Notes under the pieces: generated by a model
What the model was told of the DNA's origin: nothing
What the model saw: the letters and a program-made list of their open reading frames with translations, nothing else
The model's database searches: none
Source: an uncultured Bacteroidales bacterium
GTDB lineage: Bacteria > Bacteroidota > Bacteroidia > Bacteroidales > UBA932
Direction of reading: 5' to 3'
Assembly (NCBI GenBank): GCA_944326265.1
Contig: CALVDE010000001.1
Coordinates: 62,001 to 126,000 of the forward strand
DNA: 64,000 bases
Translations under genes and position numbers: made by a program
Shown: positions 1 through 6,987 of the stretch, piece by piece
Numbering within the stretch: the stretch's first letter is position 1
Layout of the letters: the number at the start of each line of letters is the position of its first letter

Positions 1-18
1 TCAGAGTTGGAGTTGAAA

Positions 19-1797
19 TTATTTCTCGTTATTGAAAGGAACGTCGAGCCGGAATACCTGCATTTCCCCGGATGCGGAGCCGGAGATGACCGCGCCGATG
101 GCCTTGGCCCTTTCGGACATGACAGTCAGGCCGATGCCCTCCCGGGAAGGGGTAGGGTCGAAGGCCCGTCCGTCGTTGCTGATGGTCAGCGACAGCACCG
201 TGTCGGAGAGTTTCAGCGCAGCCTCGATGCGGGTGGCGCCGGAGTGCCGGATGATATTGCCCATCTGTTCCTGGAATATCCTGTAGACCTCGTAGGCGAT
301 GCGCTCGGGGACCTGCTGCCAGGTGCGGGAGCCTTCGAGGGAGGCATTGAACTCTATGCCGGCGGAGGTCTGGGAGCGGAAGCGCTCGGTGTACATTTCC
401 ATTACTTCCTCGATATCGGAGAGATTGAACTGCGGGGGCATCATGTCATGGGAGATGGTGCGCACCTCGCTCCGCAGCCCTTCCAGCATTGACAGCACCT
501 CGTCCCTTTCCGGGGTGTCCGGCCCCATGGCCGAAAGCTGCATTCCGATGCCCAGAAGGTCGTTGCACACCCCGTCGTGCAGGTCGCGGGCCATCCGGGC
601 CCTCTCTTTTTCCAGTCCGTCGATGTATTTCTGGGCGAGCCGCAGCTCCTCCACTTTCTTTTGGTGCCTGCGTCTGAAGACTACTGTCAGGACCACTCCG
701 GCCAGGACGGCAATCAGCACCACCGCTATGATGATCCACAGCTGCAGGGCCGCCCGGTTCCGGAGGGATTCCTGCTCGAGGCGGGATATTTCCAGTTCCT
801 TCTCGGCCGCTCCGTATTTGGCCGACCACTCGGAGACCTGGGCTGTGATGTCGGCGTTGTAGATGCTGTCCACGGCGAAATAGGCTTTCTCGTAGGAGTC
901 GGCCGCCTTGCTCCATTGTCCCATGTCGGCGTAGTTGCGGGCGATGTTGAGCCAGCCGGTGTCCTCCCGGACGGAGGAGTTCTCGCCTGCTGAGGAAAGG
1001 AGCTTGCGGAAGATGGCATTGCTCTCGGCATAGCGTCCCATGTCCCTGAGTACCTGGGCCTGGGTCTCGCGGAATCCCAGGACGGCCACTGACTCCGGAG
1101 GCAGCTGCTCCGCGAATTTTTCTGCCCGTGCCATGTAGTAGTCGACGGAATCCCGCTGGCCGGAGAGCTTGTGCAGCGTTACTATCATGGTGAGGGCCGA
1201 GAGCTGTTTGTCCGGCAGTCCGCTCTCTCCGGCCTTGGCCATCGCCGTGCGCAGGGCCTCCGTACCCTTGTCGAACTGTCTGTTGCGGGCGTAGATGCCT
1301 CCCGCGTTGGTGGCCGCGTACATGACCATCTCCATGTCGGTGTCATGCTCCGCCATCTGCATCGCCCGGTCGGCGTACTGCATCGACTCCTCGTCCCGGC
1401 CCATGAATGTCAGCAGTATGGCCATGCTGGTGAGCAGGCGGGTCTTCTCGGAGACGGCGGCAGGGGAGGTCTTGTCCTGGATGATGTCCCAGGCCCGGTT
1501 GTAGTAGCAAAGGGTCGAGTCCATCATCGAGATACGGCGGTAGCATACTCCGAGAGACTGGAGAAATCCGCTGTAGGTCAAAGAGTCCTGCTCTGTGGCG
1601 GCATACCGGTCAGCAATCTCCGCCGCTTCGAGCCAGAGGCTTATGCAGCCTCTCATGTCTCCCTCGGCGAAGGATATCTCGGCGAGGCTGTCAATCTGTA
1701 GGGCGTATTGAAAATCCCGCGCGGGCTCGGCCTTCAGGGAAAGGCTGCCGGCGGTGAGGGTCAGGAGCAGAAGTCCTGTCAGGAGTAAGCGGTGCAT
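19..1797 (-). CDS. TPR-containing sensor histidine kinase, DesK/NarX (HisKA_3) type
   Basis: The product is about 592 residues and is inferred to sense an envelope signal and phosphorylate a NarL-type regulator. The ATG at 1797 is chosen because it begins a clean signal peptide (MHRLLLTGLLLLTLTAG); the frame stays open 17 codons upstream. The periplasmic part is TPR-like helical repeats (for example AVSEKTRLLTSMAILLTFMG). One membrane segment follows (LWIIIAVVLIAVLAGVVLTV), then a coiled linker and a HisKA_3 H-box (ARMARDLHDGVCNDLLGIG). The C-terminal HATPase has the N-box region EQMGNIIRHSGA, NDGRAF and GIGL. It lies 90 bp downstream of the OmpR-type regulator on the same strand, so it may belong to that operon. 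No LuxR-type partner is inside the window; it may lie beyond the left edge. Confidence 0.87.
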   Translation of the reverse strand: MHRLLLTGLLLLTLTAGSLSLKAEPARDFQYALQIDSLAEISFAEGDMRGCISLWLEAAEIADRYAATEQDSLTYSGFLQSLGVCYRRISMMDSTLCYYNRAWDIIQDKTSPAAVSEKTRLLTSMAILLTFMGRDEESMQYADRAMQMAEHDTDMEMVMYAATNAGGIYARNRQFDKGTEALRTAMAKAGESGLPDKQLSALTMIVTLHKLSGQRDSVDYYMARAEKFAEQLPPESVAVLGFRETQAQVLRDMGRYAESNAIFRKLLSSAGENSSVREDTGWLNIARNYADMGQWSKAADSYEKAYFAVDSIYNADITAQVSEWSAKYGAAEKELEISRLEQESLRNRAALQLWIIIAVVLIAVLAGVVLTVVFRRRHQKKVEELRLAQKYIDGLEKERARMARDLHDGVCNDLLGIGMQLSAMGPDTPERDEVLSMLEGLRSEVRTISHDMMPPQFNLSDIEEVMEMYTERFRSQTSAGIEFNASLEGSRTWQQVPERIAYEVYRIFQEQMGNIIRHSGATRIEAALKLSDTVLSLTISNDGRAFDPTPSREGIGLTVMSERAKAIGAVISGSASGEMQVFRLDVPFNNEK

Positions 1798-1887
1798 AGT
1801 GGTTCCAATCGATTTTGATATGGATGCAAAGATAGGAAAATCCTGCATATAGGGGTATCACGGTTTTCCGTGATTCGGCTGCCGGTG

Positions 1888-2607
1888 TCAGTCTGAGACC
1901 CTGAGACAATATCCTACGCTCCGGTGGCTGATGATGGAAACGGTCGGGTCGGCGGCCAGGCGCTTGCGCAGGCGGGTGATGTGGACGTTGAGGCTGCGGG
2001 TGGAAAAATAGTCGTCATCGCCCCAGAACTGCTTGAGGATGAGGGTGTTGGGGACGGTCTCTCCGGGACGGGACGCGAGCAGGGCGAGGAGTTCCGCCTC
2101 CCGGGCGGGCAGGACGGTGCTGCTGCCGTCACTCATGCTCAGGACGGCGGTGGAAGGATCGAAGGTGTACTGTCCCAGGACAATGGGGGTGGGGCTCTGC
2201 GCCGCTGCCGCCCTGGCCCTCTGCCGACCGAGCAGGGCATGGATGCGCACTATCAGCTCGCTCATGGCGAAGGGCTTGCGGATGTAGTCCTGGGCTCCGA
2301 GCTCGAAGCCGCGGACCACGTCCTCCGCTCCGGAGCGGGCCGAGAGGAAGAGCACAGGGACGTTCTCGCCGCATATTCCCTCCTGCCTCAGCCGCTTGAC
2401 GAAGGTGAATCCGTCCATCGTGGGCATCATGATGTCGGTGACCACGACTTCCGGTCGGAAGTCCGCCGCTGCCCGCAGCCCGTCCGCCCCGTTGTAGGCG
2501 CAGCGCACCTCGAAGCCCTTCTCCGAGAGGGTGTCGGCGATGATGCCCGCCAGGGTCCGCTCGTCCTCGACGAGGAGCAGCCGTATTCTGTTATCCGCGT
2601 TTTCCAT
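1888..2607 (-). CDS. OmpR-family response regulator, RprY-like
   Basis: This 239-residue two-component regulator has a receiver domain at about 8-122 and a winged-helix DNA-binding domain at about 140-237. Visible receiver residues are the acidic pair in LLVEDE, the phospho-acceptor Asp58 in VVVTDIMMP, the Ser/Thr position in LFLSAR and the conserved Lys in YIRKPF. The C-terminal motif FSTRSLNVHITRLRKRL resembles the recognition-helix region of Bacteroides RprY. The start overlaps the end of the kinase gene by 17 bp, so the two are translationally coupled and almost certainly partners. OmpR-type regulators bind direct repeats, and GTTAA-N5-GTTAA repeats occur at both divergent promoters of this locus. 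Confidence 0.93.
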   Translation of the reverse strand: MENADNRIRLLLVEDERTLAGIIADTLSEKGFEVRCAYNGADGLRAAADFRPEVVVTDIMMPTMDGFTFVKRLRQEGICGENVPVLFLSARSGAEDVVRGFELGAQDYIRKPFAMSELIVRIHALLGRQRARAAAAQSPTPIVLGQYTFDPSTAVLSMSDGSSTVLPAREAELLALLASRPGETVPNTLILKQFWGDDDYFSTRSLNVHITRLRKRLAADPTVSIISHRSVGYCLRVSD

Positions 2608-4126
2608 TGTCCTGAATGCCTTTGAGGGTGAGGGTGAATATCGAGCCGCCGCCCGGAGCGGAGCTGACGCTGATGATCCCGCCGTGCTTTTCCACTACGA
2701 GACGGGTGTAGTAGAGGCCGATGCCGAAGCCCCTGACATTCTGTACGTCGCCGGTGGGGATGCGGTAGTATTTCTCGAAGATGCGGCGGCGTTGGGAGGC
2801 GGGGATGCCGATGCCGTTGTCCTGCACCTCGATGCGGATGCTGCCGTCGGCGGCTGCACTCCGGAGGCGGACGGTGATTTCGGGGGAGGCGGTGGAATAT
2901 TTGGCCGCATTGTCCAGGATGTTGGAGATGGCGGCGGAGAGGTGGAAGGCGTCGGCGGTGATGGTGGGGGCGGGGCCTTCGGGGTAGTCCTCGGTGATGC
3001 GGACGCGGCCTCCGGTGCTGACGGTCAGCTCGGTGCAGAGGCGGTGGAGCATTGTCCTAAGGTCGCAGGGGGCGGGGTTCAATGCCAGGTCATCCCGTTC
3101 CTGGAGGGAGATGTCAAGGATGCGGCCGACCATTGCGGAGAGTGCTCCGAGCTGGTCGCGGATGATCTCCAGGTAGCGGCGGCGGCGTTCGGGGTTCTCG
3201 TCGGCGGAGTAGTCGAGCAGGGCCTCGCTGGCGGCTGATGCTGTGGCTATCGGGGTCTTGAGCTCGTGGGTGATGTTGTGGGTCAGGTCGCGGCGCATCT
3301 CGCTGAGGGTCTTCTGGCGGAATACGGTGTGCAGCAGATAGATGTAGCTGAAACAGAGGATGACGGTGATGGCGAGGATGCCGGCGGTGAGGCCTGCCAT
3401 TTCCCGCAGGAAGTCCCTGGTGGGGTCGGTCATCTGCACGGTGCAGACTATCCGTGGTGTGTAGTCATCTATGAGTATCGTGCGGGTAAATGTCTCCGGC
3501 CTGTCTATGGCCGTGCTGTCGGAGTACAGTATCCTGGATACGGAGTCCCTGTCGGGGGTGACGGTGAACGAACCGGTGATTTTCACGTCCGGGCCGAATC
3601 CGTCGAGAAAATGCATCAGGGAGTCCATCGATATGTTTATGCCCGTGGTATCTCTGGCTTCGGTTCCTACGGTGACCGAGCAGGGGTAGGATATGTCCTT
3701 GTAGCGCAGCATGGCGTAGAAAGTCAGCAGGAAGTTGGAGGTGCGGAAACCGGTCAGACTGTCGGTGTCCGGGATTGTAGTCATGATACGGCGGATGGCA
3801 TCGGTGTAGGTTGTCCCGCTTTTGTAGACCTTGATGGAGGCAATGTTTTCCATCGGTATGCTCCCGAGCATGTCCTGAAAAAAGTCGGATCCGTAAGTGC
3901 TGTCGGTCTCAAGCAGGATGATGCTCTTTCCTTTTGTCGTGCGGGCCTCCCTCTCGGCGGATACGGCCTCATCCATGGCGGAGTTTATCCTGTCCTCGAA
4001 TTCCTGCTGCCGGTCGCGGTACGAGTCTACGAGCCACACCATCGTAAGGGTGATGGCTGCGACGAGGGCCGCTCCGACGGCTGTCCCTATGAGGATGAAT
4101 TTGCGTCTGCTCTGCATTGTCTTCAT
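2591..4126 (-). CDS. HisKA sensor histidine kinase, partner of the adjacent OmpR-type regulator (RprX-like)
   Basis: This classical membrane kinase is about 511 residues from the ATG at 4126; an ATG at 4117 is also possible. The frame is open to 4201, but that extension would run into promoter sequence. TM1 is near residues 8-30 (FILIGTAVGAALVAAITL). A periplasmic sensor region of about 230 residues follows, then TM2 (TAGILAITVILCFSYIYLL). The H-box is LTHNITHELKTPIATASAA. The HATPase carries AAISNILDNAAKYS (N box), VQDNGIGIP (G1) and GFGIGLYYT (G2). It is the first gene of a leftward operon, divergent from the GLPGLI genes. The periplasmic domain has no family I recognise. Confidence 0.92.
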   Translation of the reverse strand: MKTMQSRRKFILIGTAVGAALVAAITLTMVWLVDSYRDRQQEFEDRINSAMDEAVSAEREARTTKGKSIILLETDSTYGSDFFQDMLGSIPMENIASIKVYKSGTTYTDAIRRIMTTIPDTDSLTGFRTSNFLLTFYAMLRYKDISYPCSVTVGTEARDTTGINISMDSLMHFLDGFGPDVKITGSFTVTPDRDSVSRILYSDSTAIDRPETFTRTILIDDYTPRIVCTVQMTDPTRDFLREMAGLTAGILAITVILCFSYIYLLHTVFRQKTLSEMRRDLTHNITHELKTPIATASAASEALLDYSADENPERRRRYLEIIRDQLGALSAMVGRILDISLQERDDLALNPAPCDLRTMLHRLCTELTVSTGGRVRITEDYPEGPAPTITADAFHLSAAISNILDNAAKYSTASPEITVRLRSAAADGSIRIEVQDNGIGIPASQRRRIFEKYYRIPTGDVQNVRGFGIGLYYTRLVVEKHGGIISVSSAPGGGSIFTLTLKGIQDNGKRG

Positions 4127-4159
4127 GGTCCGGTGGTTTGTGTACGTGGTACCGCACTG

Positions 4160-4167
4160 CAAATATA
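4160..4167 (-). promoter_or_regulatory. Putative -7 box of the histidine kinase/regulator operon
   Basis: The minus strand reads TATATTTG, matching the Bacteroidota TAnnTTTG -7 consensus, 33 bp upstream of the kinase ATG. No clear -33 TTTG is visible, which would suit a promoter that depends on an activator. Confidence 0.5.
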
Positions 4168-4194
4168 CACAGGGTTTCCGGACATCCGCAGAAA

Positions 4195-4209
4195 TTAACA
4201 TTCGTTAAC
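4195..4209 (-). promoter_or_regulatory. Candidate regulator site: GTTAA-N5-GTTAA
   Basis: The minus strand reads GTTAACGAATGTTAA, two GTTAA half-sites exactly 10 bp apart and pointing toward the kinase gene. It ends 27 bp upstream of the -7 box, a typical place for activator binding. Confidence 0.45.
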
Positions 4210-4214
4210 CTGCC

Positions 4215-4386
4215 CACCTTCCGAAGGTGCGCGGTTTTCCTGTGTTTTCGTCTCACCTTCCGAAGGCGCGTAGAAGCAGAGCCCCCACGAGAGCCTGCTG
4301 TAGCCTCGTTTCTCCCTCCTCCATGCCCGTCCCACCTTCCGAAGGTGTGCAATTTTGCCGCATTTTCGTCTCACCTTCCGAAGGTG
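4215..4386. repeat. Two paired palindromes (CACCTTCCGAAGGTG family), left block
   Basis: Four 15-bp near-palindromes lie at 4215-4229, 4254-4268 (last arm GGCG), 4333-4347 and 4372-4386. Within a pair the start-to-start spacing is 39 bp, and the pairs repeat at 118 bp. The intra-pair spacers are alike (GTTTTCCTGTGTTTTCG-like). The unit matches the reverse complement of the repeats at 6575-6978, so the two blocks are inverted copies that flank the GLPGLI genes. Confidence 0.85.
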
Positions 4387-4406
4387 CGCAGATGCCTTTC
4401 CGGAAA

Positions 4407-4431
4407 GTTAAGAGTTGTTAACATTTGTTAG
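4407..4431 (+). promoter_or_regulatory. Candidate regulator site: three GTTAA-type direct repeats at 10-bp pitch
   Basis: GTTAA begins at 4407 and 4417, and GTTAG at 4427. The repeats are exactly one helical turn apart and point toward the GLPGLI genes. The array ends 34 bp before the -7 box. It matches the two-repeat site on the leftward promoter, so a shared OmpR-family protein, probably the adjacent RprY-like regulator, is inferred. Confidence 0.5.
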
Positions 4432-4446
4432 GCATCTGTTGATATT

Positions 4447-4460
4447 CCGGATGCATCCGG
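4447..4460. promoter_or_regulatory. Perfect 14-bp palindrome just upstream of a -7 box
   Basis: CCGGATGCATCCGG is a perfect palindrome ending 5 bp before the -7 box at 4466. It lies where a repressor or second regulator would cover the promoter spacer. No binding protein can be named. Confidence 0.4.
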
Positions 4461-4465
4461 TAAGG

Positions 4466-4473
4466 TAATTTTG
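4466..4473 (+). promoter_or_regulatory. Putative -7 box of the GLPGLI operon
   Basis: TAATTTTG fits TAnnTTTG and lies 32 bp before the ATG at 4506. The nearest -33-like TTG (4439-4441) is 24 bp upstream, a loose spacing. Confidence 0.45.
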
Positions 4474-4505
4474 CTGTCGGAAAATAATCAAAACCGTATG
4501 ATGAT

Positions 4506-5423
4506 ATGAGAAAAATTTCACTAGCAATCTTTTATGCTGCGGCATGGTTCTTCGGAGGCCTGCTGCCGATGGCATTCTCGCCCACAGACGGCAGGTGCCA
4601 GTCGATACAGGTGATGTTCAGGCCGGTGGCTTACCGGATGGACAGTATCGGGATGGCCCGGATCGAATGCCGCTACGGATATTCTTGGCTGCGGGATACG
4701 ACTGCGCGGATGTCTGCGGACGGCGGGCTGGTTTCCGGGGACAGTGCGGATGTGGAGCGGGGAATGATGCTGCTGCAGTGCGGCGGGCCTTCCGGGGTGT
4801 CGCGGTTCTACAGCTATGACCGGTTCTATCTGGATTCGCTGATGCTTGCCGCAGAAGGAGGCGGTGCCATGCCGGATGTGTGGTCGCTGCCGGCCGGTAC
4901 GGCATTTACCGTGTACAAGAATTTTCCGGAGCCGGGGCGGATGACGTCGACCGATATCATTGGTACTGAGAGCTATCTGATGGAGGAGGCGGTGCCGGAT
5001 TTCGGCTGGAGGGTGCTGGACGAATGGAAGGAGGTGCTGGGATACCGGGTGAGGCGGGCGGAGTGCTCGTTCAGGGGCCGGGACTATGTGGCATGGTTCG
5101 CTCCGGAACTGCCGTTGTCCGAGGGGCCTTGGAAGTTCTGCGGCCTGCCCGGGCTGATCCTGGAGGTGTACGATACCCGGCTGCAGTACCATTACGTGCT
5201 GCAGGGGCTGTCGGTGGCGGACAGCGGTATACGGGTGGAAATGCCTGACGCGCAGTATATCCGGACCGATGTGGGCAGCTATCTGCGTACCCTGAAACGT
5301 TATACCGGGAACCCGATGCTGTTCGACATCGATATGTCGGCTATCTCTTCCGTGAGGATTTCAAAGCCGGCGGACGGAGGCGACCCTTCTGTGCTGCATT
5401 TTGATTTTCAGGAAATACTTTAA
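4506..5423 (+). CDS. GLPGLI family exported protein, copy 1
   Basis: The product has 305 residues and an N-terminal signal peptide (MRKISLAIFYAAAWFFGGLL). It carries the family signature as FCGLPGLILEVYDT near residues 215-230, preceded by SEGPWKFCG. GLPGLI proteins (TIGR01200 type) are Bacteroidota envelope proteins of unknown biochemical function, often encoded beside TonB-receptor-like barrels, as here. The central stretch from GYRVRRAECSFRGRDY through FAPELPLSEGPW is identical to that of the next gene, while the ends diverge. It is the first gene of a rightward cluster divergent from a two-component operon, so control by that system is inferred. Confidence 0.85.
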   Translation: MRKISLAIFYAAAWFFGGLLPMAFSPTDGRCQSIQVMFRPVAYRMDSIGMARIECRYGYSWLRDTTARMSADGGLVSGDSADVERGMMLLQCGGPSGVSRFYSYDRFYLDSLMLAAEGGGAMPDVWSLPAGTAFTVYKNFPEPGRMTSTDIIGTESYLMEEAVPDFGWRVLDEWKEVLGYRVRRAECSFRGRDYVAWFAPELPLSEGPWKFCGLPGLILEVYDTRLQYHYVLQGLSVADSGIRVEMPDAQYIRTDVGSYLRTLKRYTGNPMLFDIDMSAISSVRISKPADGGDPSVLHFDFQEIL

Positions 5424-5492
5424 AGAAAGTCTATGGCAATGAAAAATAAATTCATCACTCATTTGACCTCCGCATTCTCTGTCATCCTTTCC

Positions 5493-5528
5493 ACAACGGC
5501 AGCAAATCGCGTGAAACGGTGCCGTTGT
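5493..5528. terminator. Inverted repeat between the two GLPGLI genes; possible attenuator
   Basis: ACAACGGCA (5493-5501) pairs with TGCCGTTGT (5520-5528) around an 18-nt loop. The stem can extend by three more pairs (TTC/GAA) past one mismatch. No T-run follows, so intrinsic termination is doubtful; transcript processing or attenuation is equally possible. The hairpin argues that 5433-5570 is untranslated leader rather than coding. Confidence 0.35.
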
Positions 5529-5570
5529 AGAAATGGTGGCGGCAGGGGAAAGTGCAATAGGACGTTGGAA

Positions 5571-6488
5571 ATGGCGAATGCAGTTGCCGCCGTGGCCGGG
5601 ATGCTGATATTGTTCCCGCCTGCCGCAGCCGGACAGAACACCGTGACCATTTTCTCGGAGGAGGCACAGGGCTATGAGCGCATTGGTACGGCCTTGATAG
5701 AGTGCACCTACCGCTATGCCTGGCTGCAGGACACGACCTCGGGGACGCGGATGACTCCGGAGGGGACCCTGCTCTCGGGAGACAGTACCGATATTGCCGA
5801 TGACGTGATGCTGCTGCAGTGCGGCGGCCCGGACGGGATATCGCGGTTCTACAGCTACAGCCAGTATTACCGCGATTCGCTGATAACCTCGCTGGTGCAG
5901 TCCGGAACTACTGATTTTTCCTCGGTCGGGGACGTGAAGGGAGGGACGGATGTGCAGATATTCAAGAACTGGCCCAGGGCCGGGCGGATGACGATGATAG
6001 ACAAGATGCTGGACTGGTTCGAGGTGGTGGAGGCCGTGCCGGATTTCGGCTGGGTCGTGACTGACGAGTGGAAGGAGCTGCTCGGATACCGGGTGAGGCG
6101 GGCGGAATGCTCGTTCCGGGGCAGGGACTACGTGGCCTGGTTCGCGCCGGAGCTGCCGCTCTCCGAAGGGCCCTGGAAGTTCTGCGGCCTGCCCGGACTG
6201 GTGATGCACGTGTACGACACTGATTGTCAGTATGTGTATCTGCTCACGGGCATCCGTCAGGTGTCCGGTCTGCCGGTGATGATGCCGGACGAGCAGTATG
6301 TCCGCACCGATCTGCGCAAGTACTACCGTACCCTGCGCCGCTACATCGAGGACCCCATCGGCTTCGTTACCGCCGGCATGGACGTGACGAGCATCCGGCT
6401 CACCACTTCGGAGGGCAAGGAGGTGGACCCCAACGACCCGAAGCTGGTCAATGCGCTGAGGTACGAGTTTCAGGAAATATTTGAATAG
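5571..6488 (+). CDS. GLPGLI family exported protein, copy 2
   Basis: From the ATG at 5571 the product has 305 residues and begins with a hydrophobic signal (MANAVAAVAGMLILFPPAAA-GQ). The frame is open back to ATGs at 5433 and 5439, giving up to 351 residues, but that extension is basic, Cys-rich and contains a strong inverted repeat, so 5571 is preferred with moderate certainty. The motif FCGLPGLVMHVYDT marks the GLPGLI family. The stretch from about GYRVRRAEC to FCGLPGL is identical to copy 1, whereas the N-terminal and C-terminal thirds differ, pointing to duplication with selection or gene conversion on the core. It is followed by the palindromic repeat array and the barrel gene. Confidence 0.83.
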   Translation: MANAVAAVAGMLILFPPAAAGQNTVTIFSEEAQGYERIGTALIECTYRYAWLQDTTSGTRMTPEGTLLSGDSTDIADDVMLLQCGGPDGISRFYSYSQYYRDSLITSLVQSGTTDFSSVGDVKGGTDVQIFKNWPRAGRMTMIDKMLDWFEVVEAVPDFGWVVTDEWKELLGYRVRRAECSFRGRDYVAWFAPELPLSEGPWKFCGLPGLVMHVYDTDCQYVYLLTGIRQVSGLPVMMPDEQYVRTDLRKYYRTLRRYIEDPIGFVTAGMDVTSIRLTTSEGKEVDPNDPKLVNALRYEFQEIFE

Positions 6489-6987
6489 GTAAAAGGTCGA
6501 GTTGCGGGACGTAATGAACGATATGATGCATTTATCTGACAATATTTCTGGATCCTCCGTTTGCAGATTTTGCTCACCTTCGGAAGGTGTGCGGAAAACG
6601 CAGGAAAATGCCCGCCTTCGGAAGGTGGGAAAGGTACGGCGGACGGGGAAATGCGGCGAGAGGCATTTCTCGTGGCGGTGCTGTATTTGCCCACCTTCGG
6701 AAGGTGTGCGGAAAACGCAGGAAAATGCTCGCCTTCGGAAGGTGGGAAAGGTACGGCGGACGGGGAAATGCAGCGACAGGTATCTCTCGTGGCGGTGCTG
6801 CATTTGCCCACCTTCGGAAGGTGGGCAGAAAACGCGGAAAAACGCTCACCTTCGGAAGGTGGGAAAGGTACGGTGGACGGAAAAATGCAGTGACAGGCAG
6901 CTCTCGGAGCGGTGCTGCATCTGCTCACCTTCGGAAGGTGTGCGGAAAACGCGGGAAACTGCTCACGTTCGGAAGGTGGAACAGAAG
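6489..6987. other. Intergenic region dominated by a palindromic repeat array
   Basis: About 500 bp separate copy 2 of the GLPGLI gene from the first plausible start of the barrel gene. Positions 6489-6574 contain several ATGs (6514, 6523, 6526) in frame with the barrel gene, and 6575-6978 is the tandem palindrome array. Because 117 is a multiple of three, several frames on both strands stay open; none resembles an exported Bacteroidota protein. No -7 box was recognised here, so the barrel gene may be read from the GLPGLI promoter. Confidence 0.6.
6575..6978. repeat. Tandem 117-bp repeat, 3.5 units, each with two 15-bp palindromes
   Basis: Units start at 6575, 6692, 6809 and 6926 (last one partial), all exactly 117 bp apart. 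Each unit starts with CACCTTCGGAAGGTG, and a second palindrome begins 38 bp later (6613, 6730, 6847, 6964), with small variants such as CGCC and CACG at the left arm. The spacers are highly conserved between units. The unit is the inverted counterpart of the pairs at 4215-4386. A run of eight palindromes would form strong hairpins in RNA or cruciforms in DNA. Confidence 0.9.

Larger units (their letters stand above)
4127..4505. promoter_or_regulatory. Divergent control region between the two-component operon and the GLPGLI operon
   Basis: This 379-bp region has no convincing gene. From left to right it holds a leftward -7 box (4160-4167), two leftward GTTAA repeats at 10-bp pitch (4195-4209), four copies of a 15-bp palindrome in two pairs (4215-4386), three rightward GTTAA-type repeats at 10-bp pitch (4407-4431), a perfect 14-bp palindrome (4447-4460) and a rightward -7 box (4466-4473). 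Short open frames across the palindromes are by-products of the repeat. Confidence 0.7.

Noticed and set aside
2531-4198. Several long plus-strand frames opposite the regulator and kinase genes
   Set aside because: They are antisense shadows of GC-rich coding sequence without recognisable domains or starts.
5433-5570. N-terminal extension of the second GLPGLI protein from ATG 5433 or 5439
   Set aside because: It would add about 45 residues rich in Arg and Cys before a good signal peptide, over an inverted repeat; kept only as an alternative start.
5361-6803. Long minus-strand open frame of about 480 codons opposite the GLPGLI genes and repeats
   Set aside because: It mirrors GC-rich genes on the plus strand, has no signal or domain, and its N-terminus is translated repeat.
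6575-6978. CRISPR-like look of the repeat array
   Set aside because: The spacers are themselves repeated almost identically, the units are 117 bp, and no cas genes exist in the window.
6502-6987. Repeat array as a translated N-terminal extension of the barrel protein
   Set aside because: It would place about 160 basic Cys-rich residues before the signal peptide; all frames are open there because the unit length is a multiple of three.
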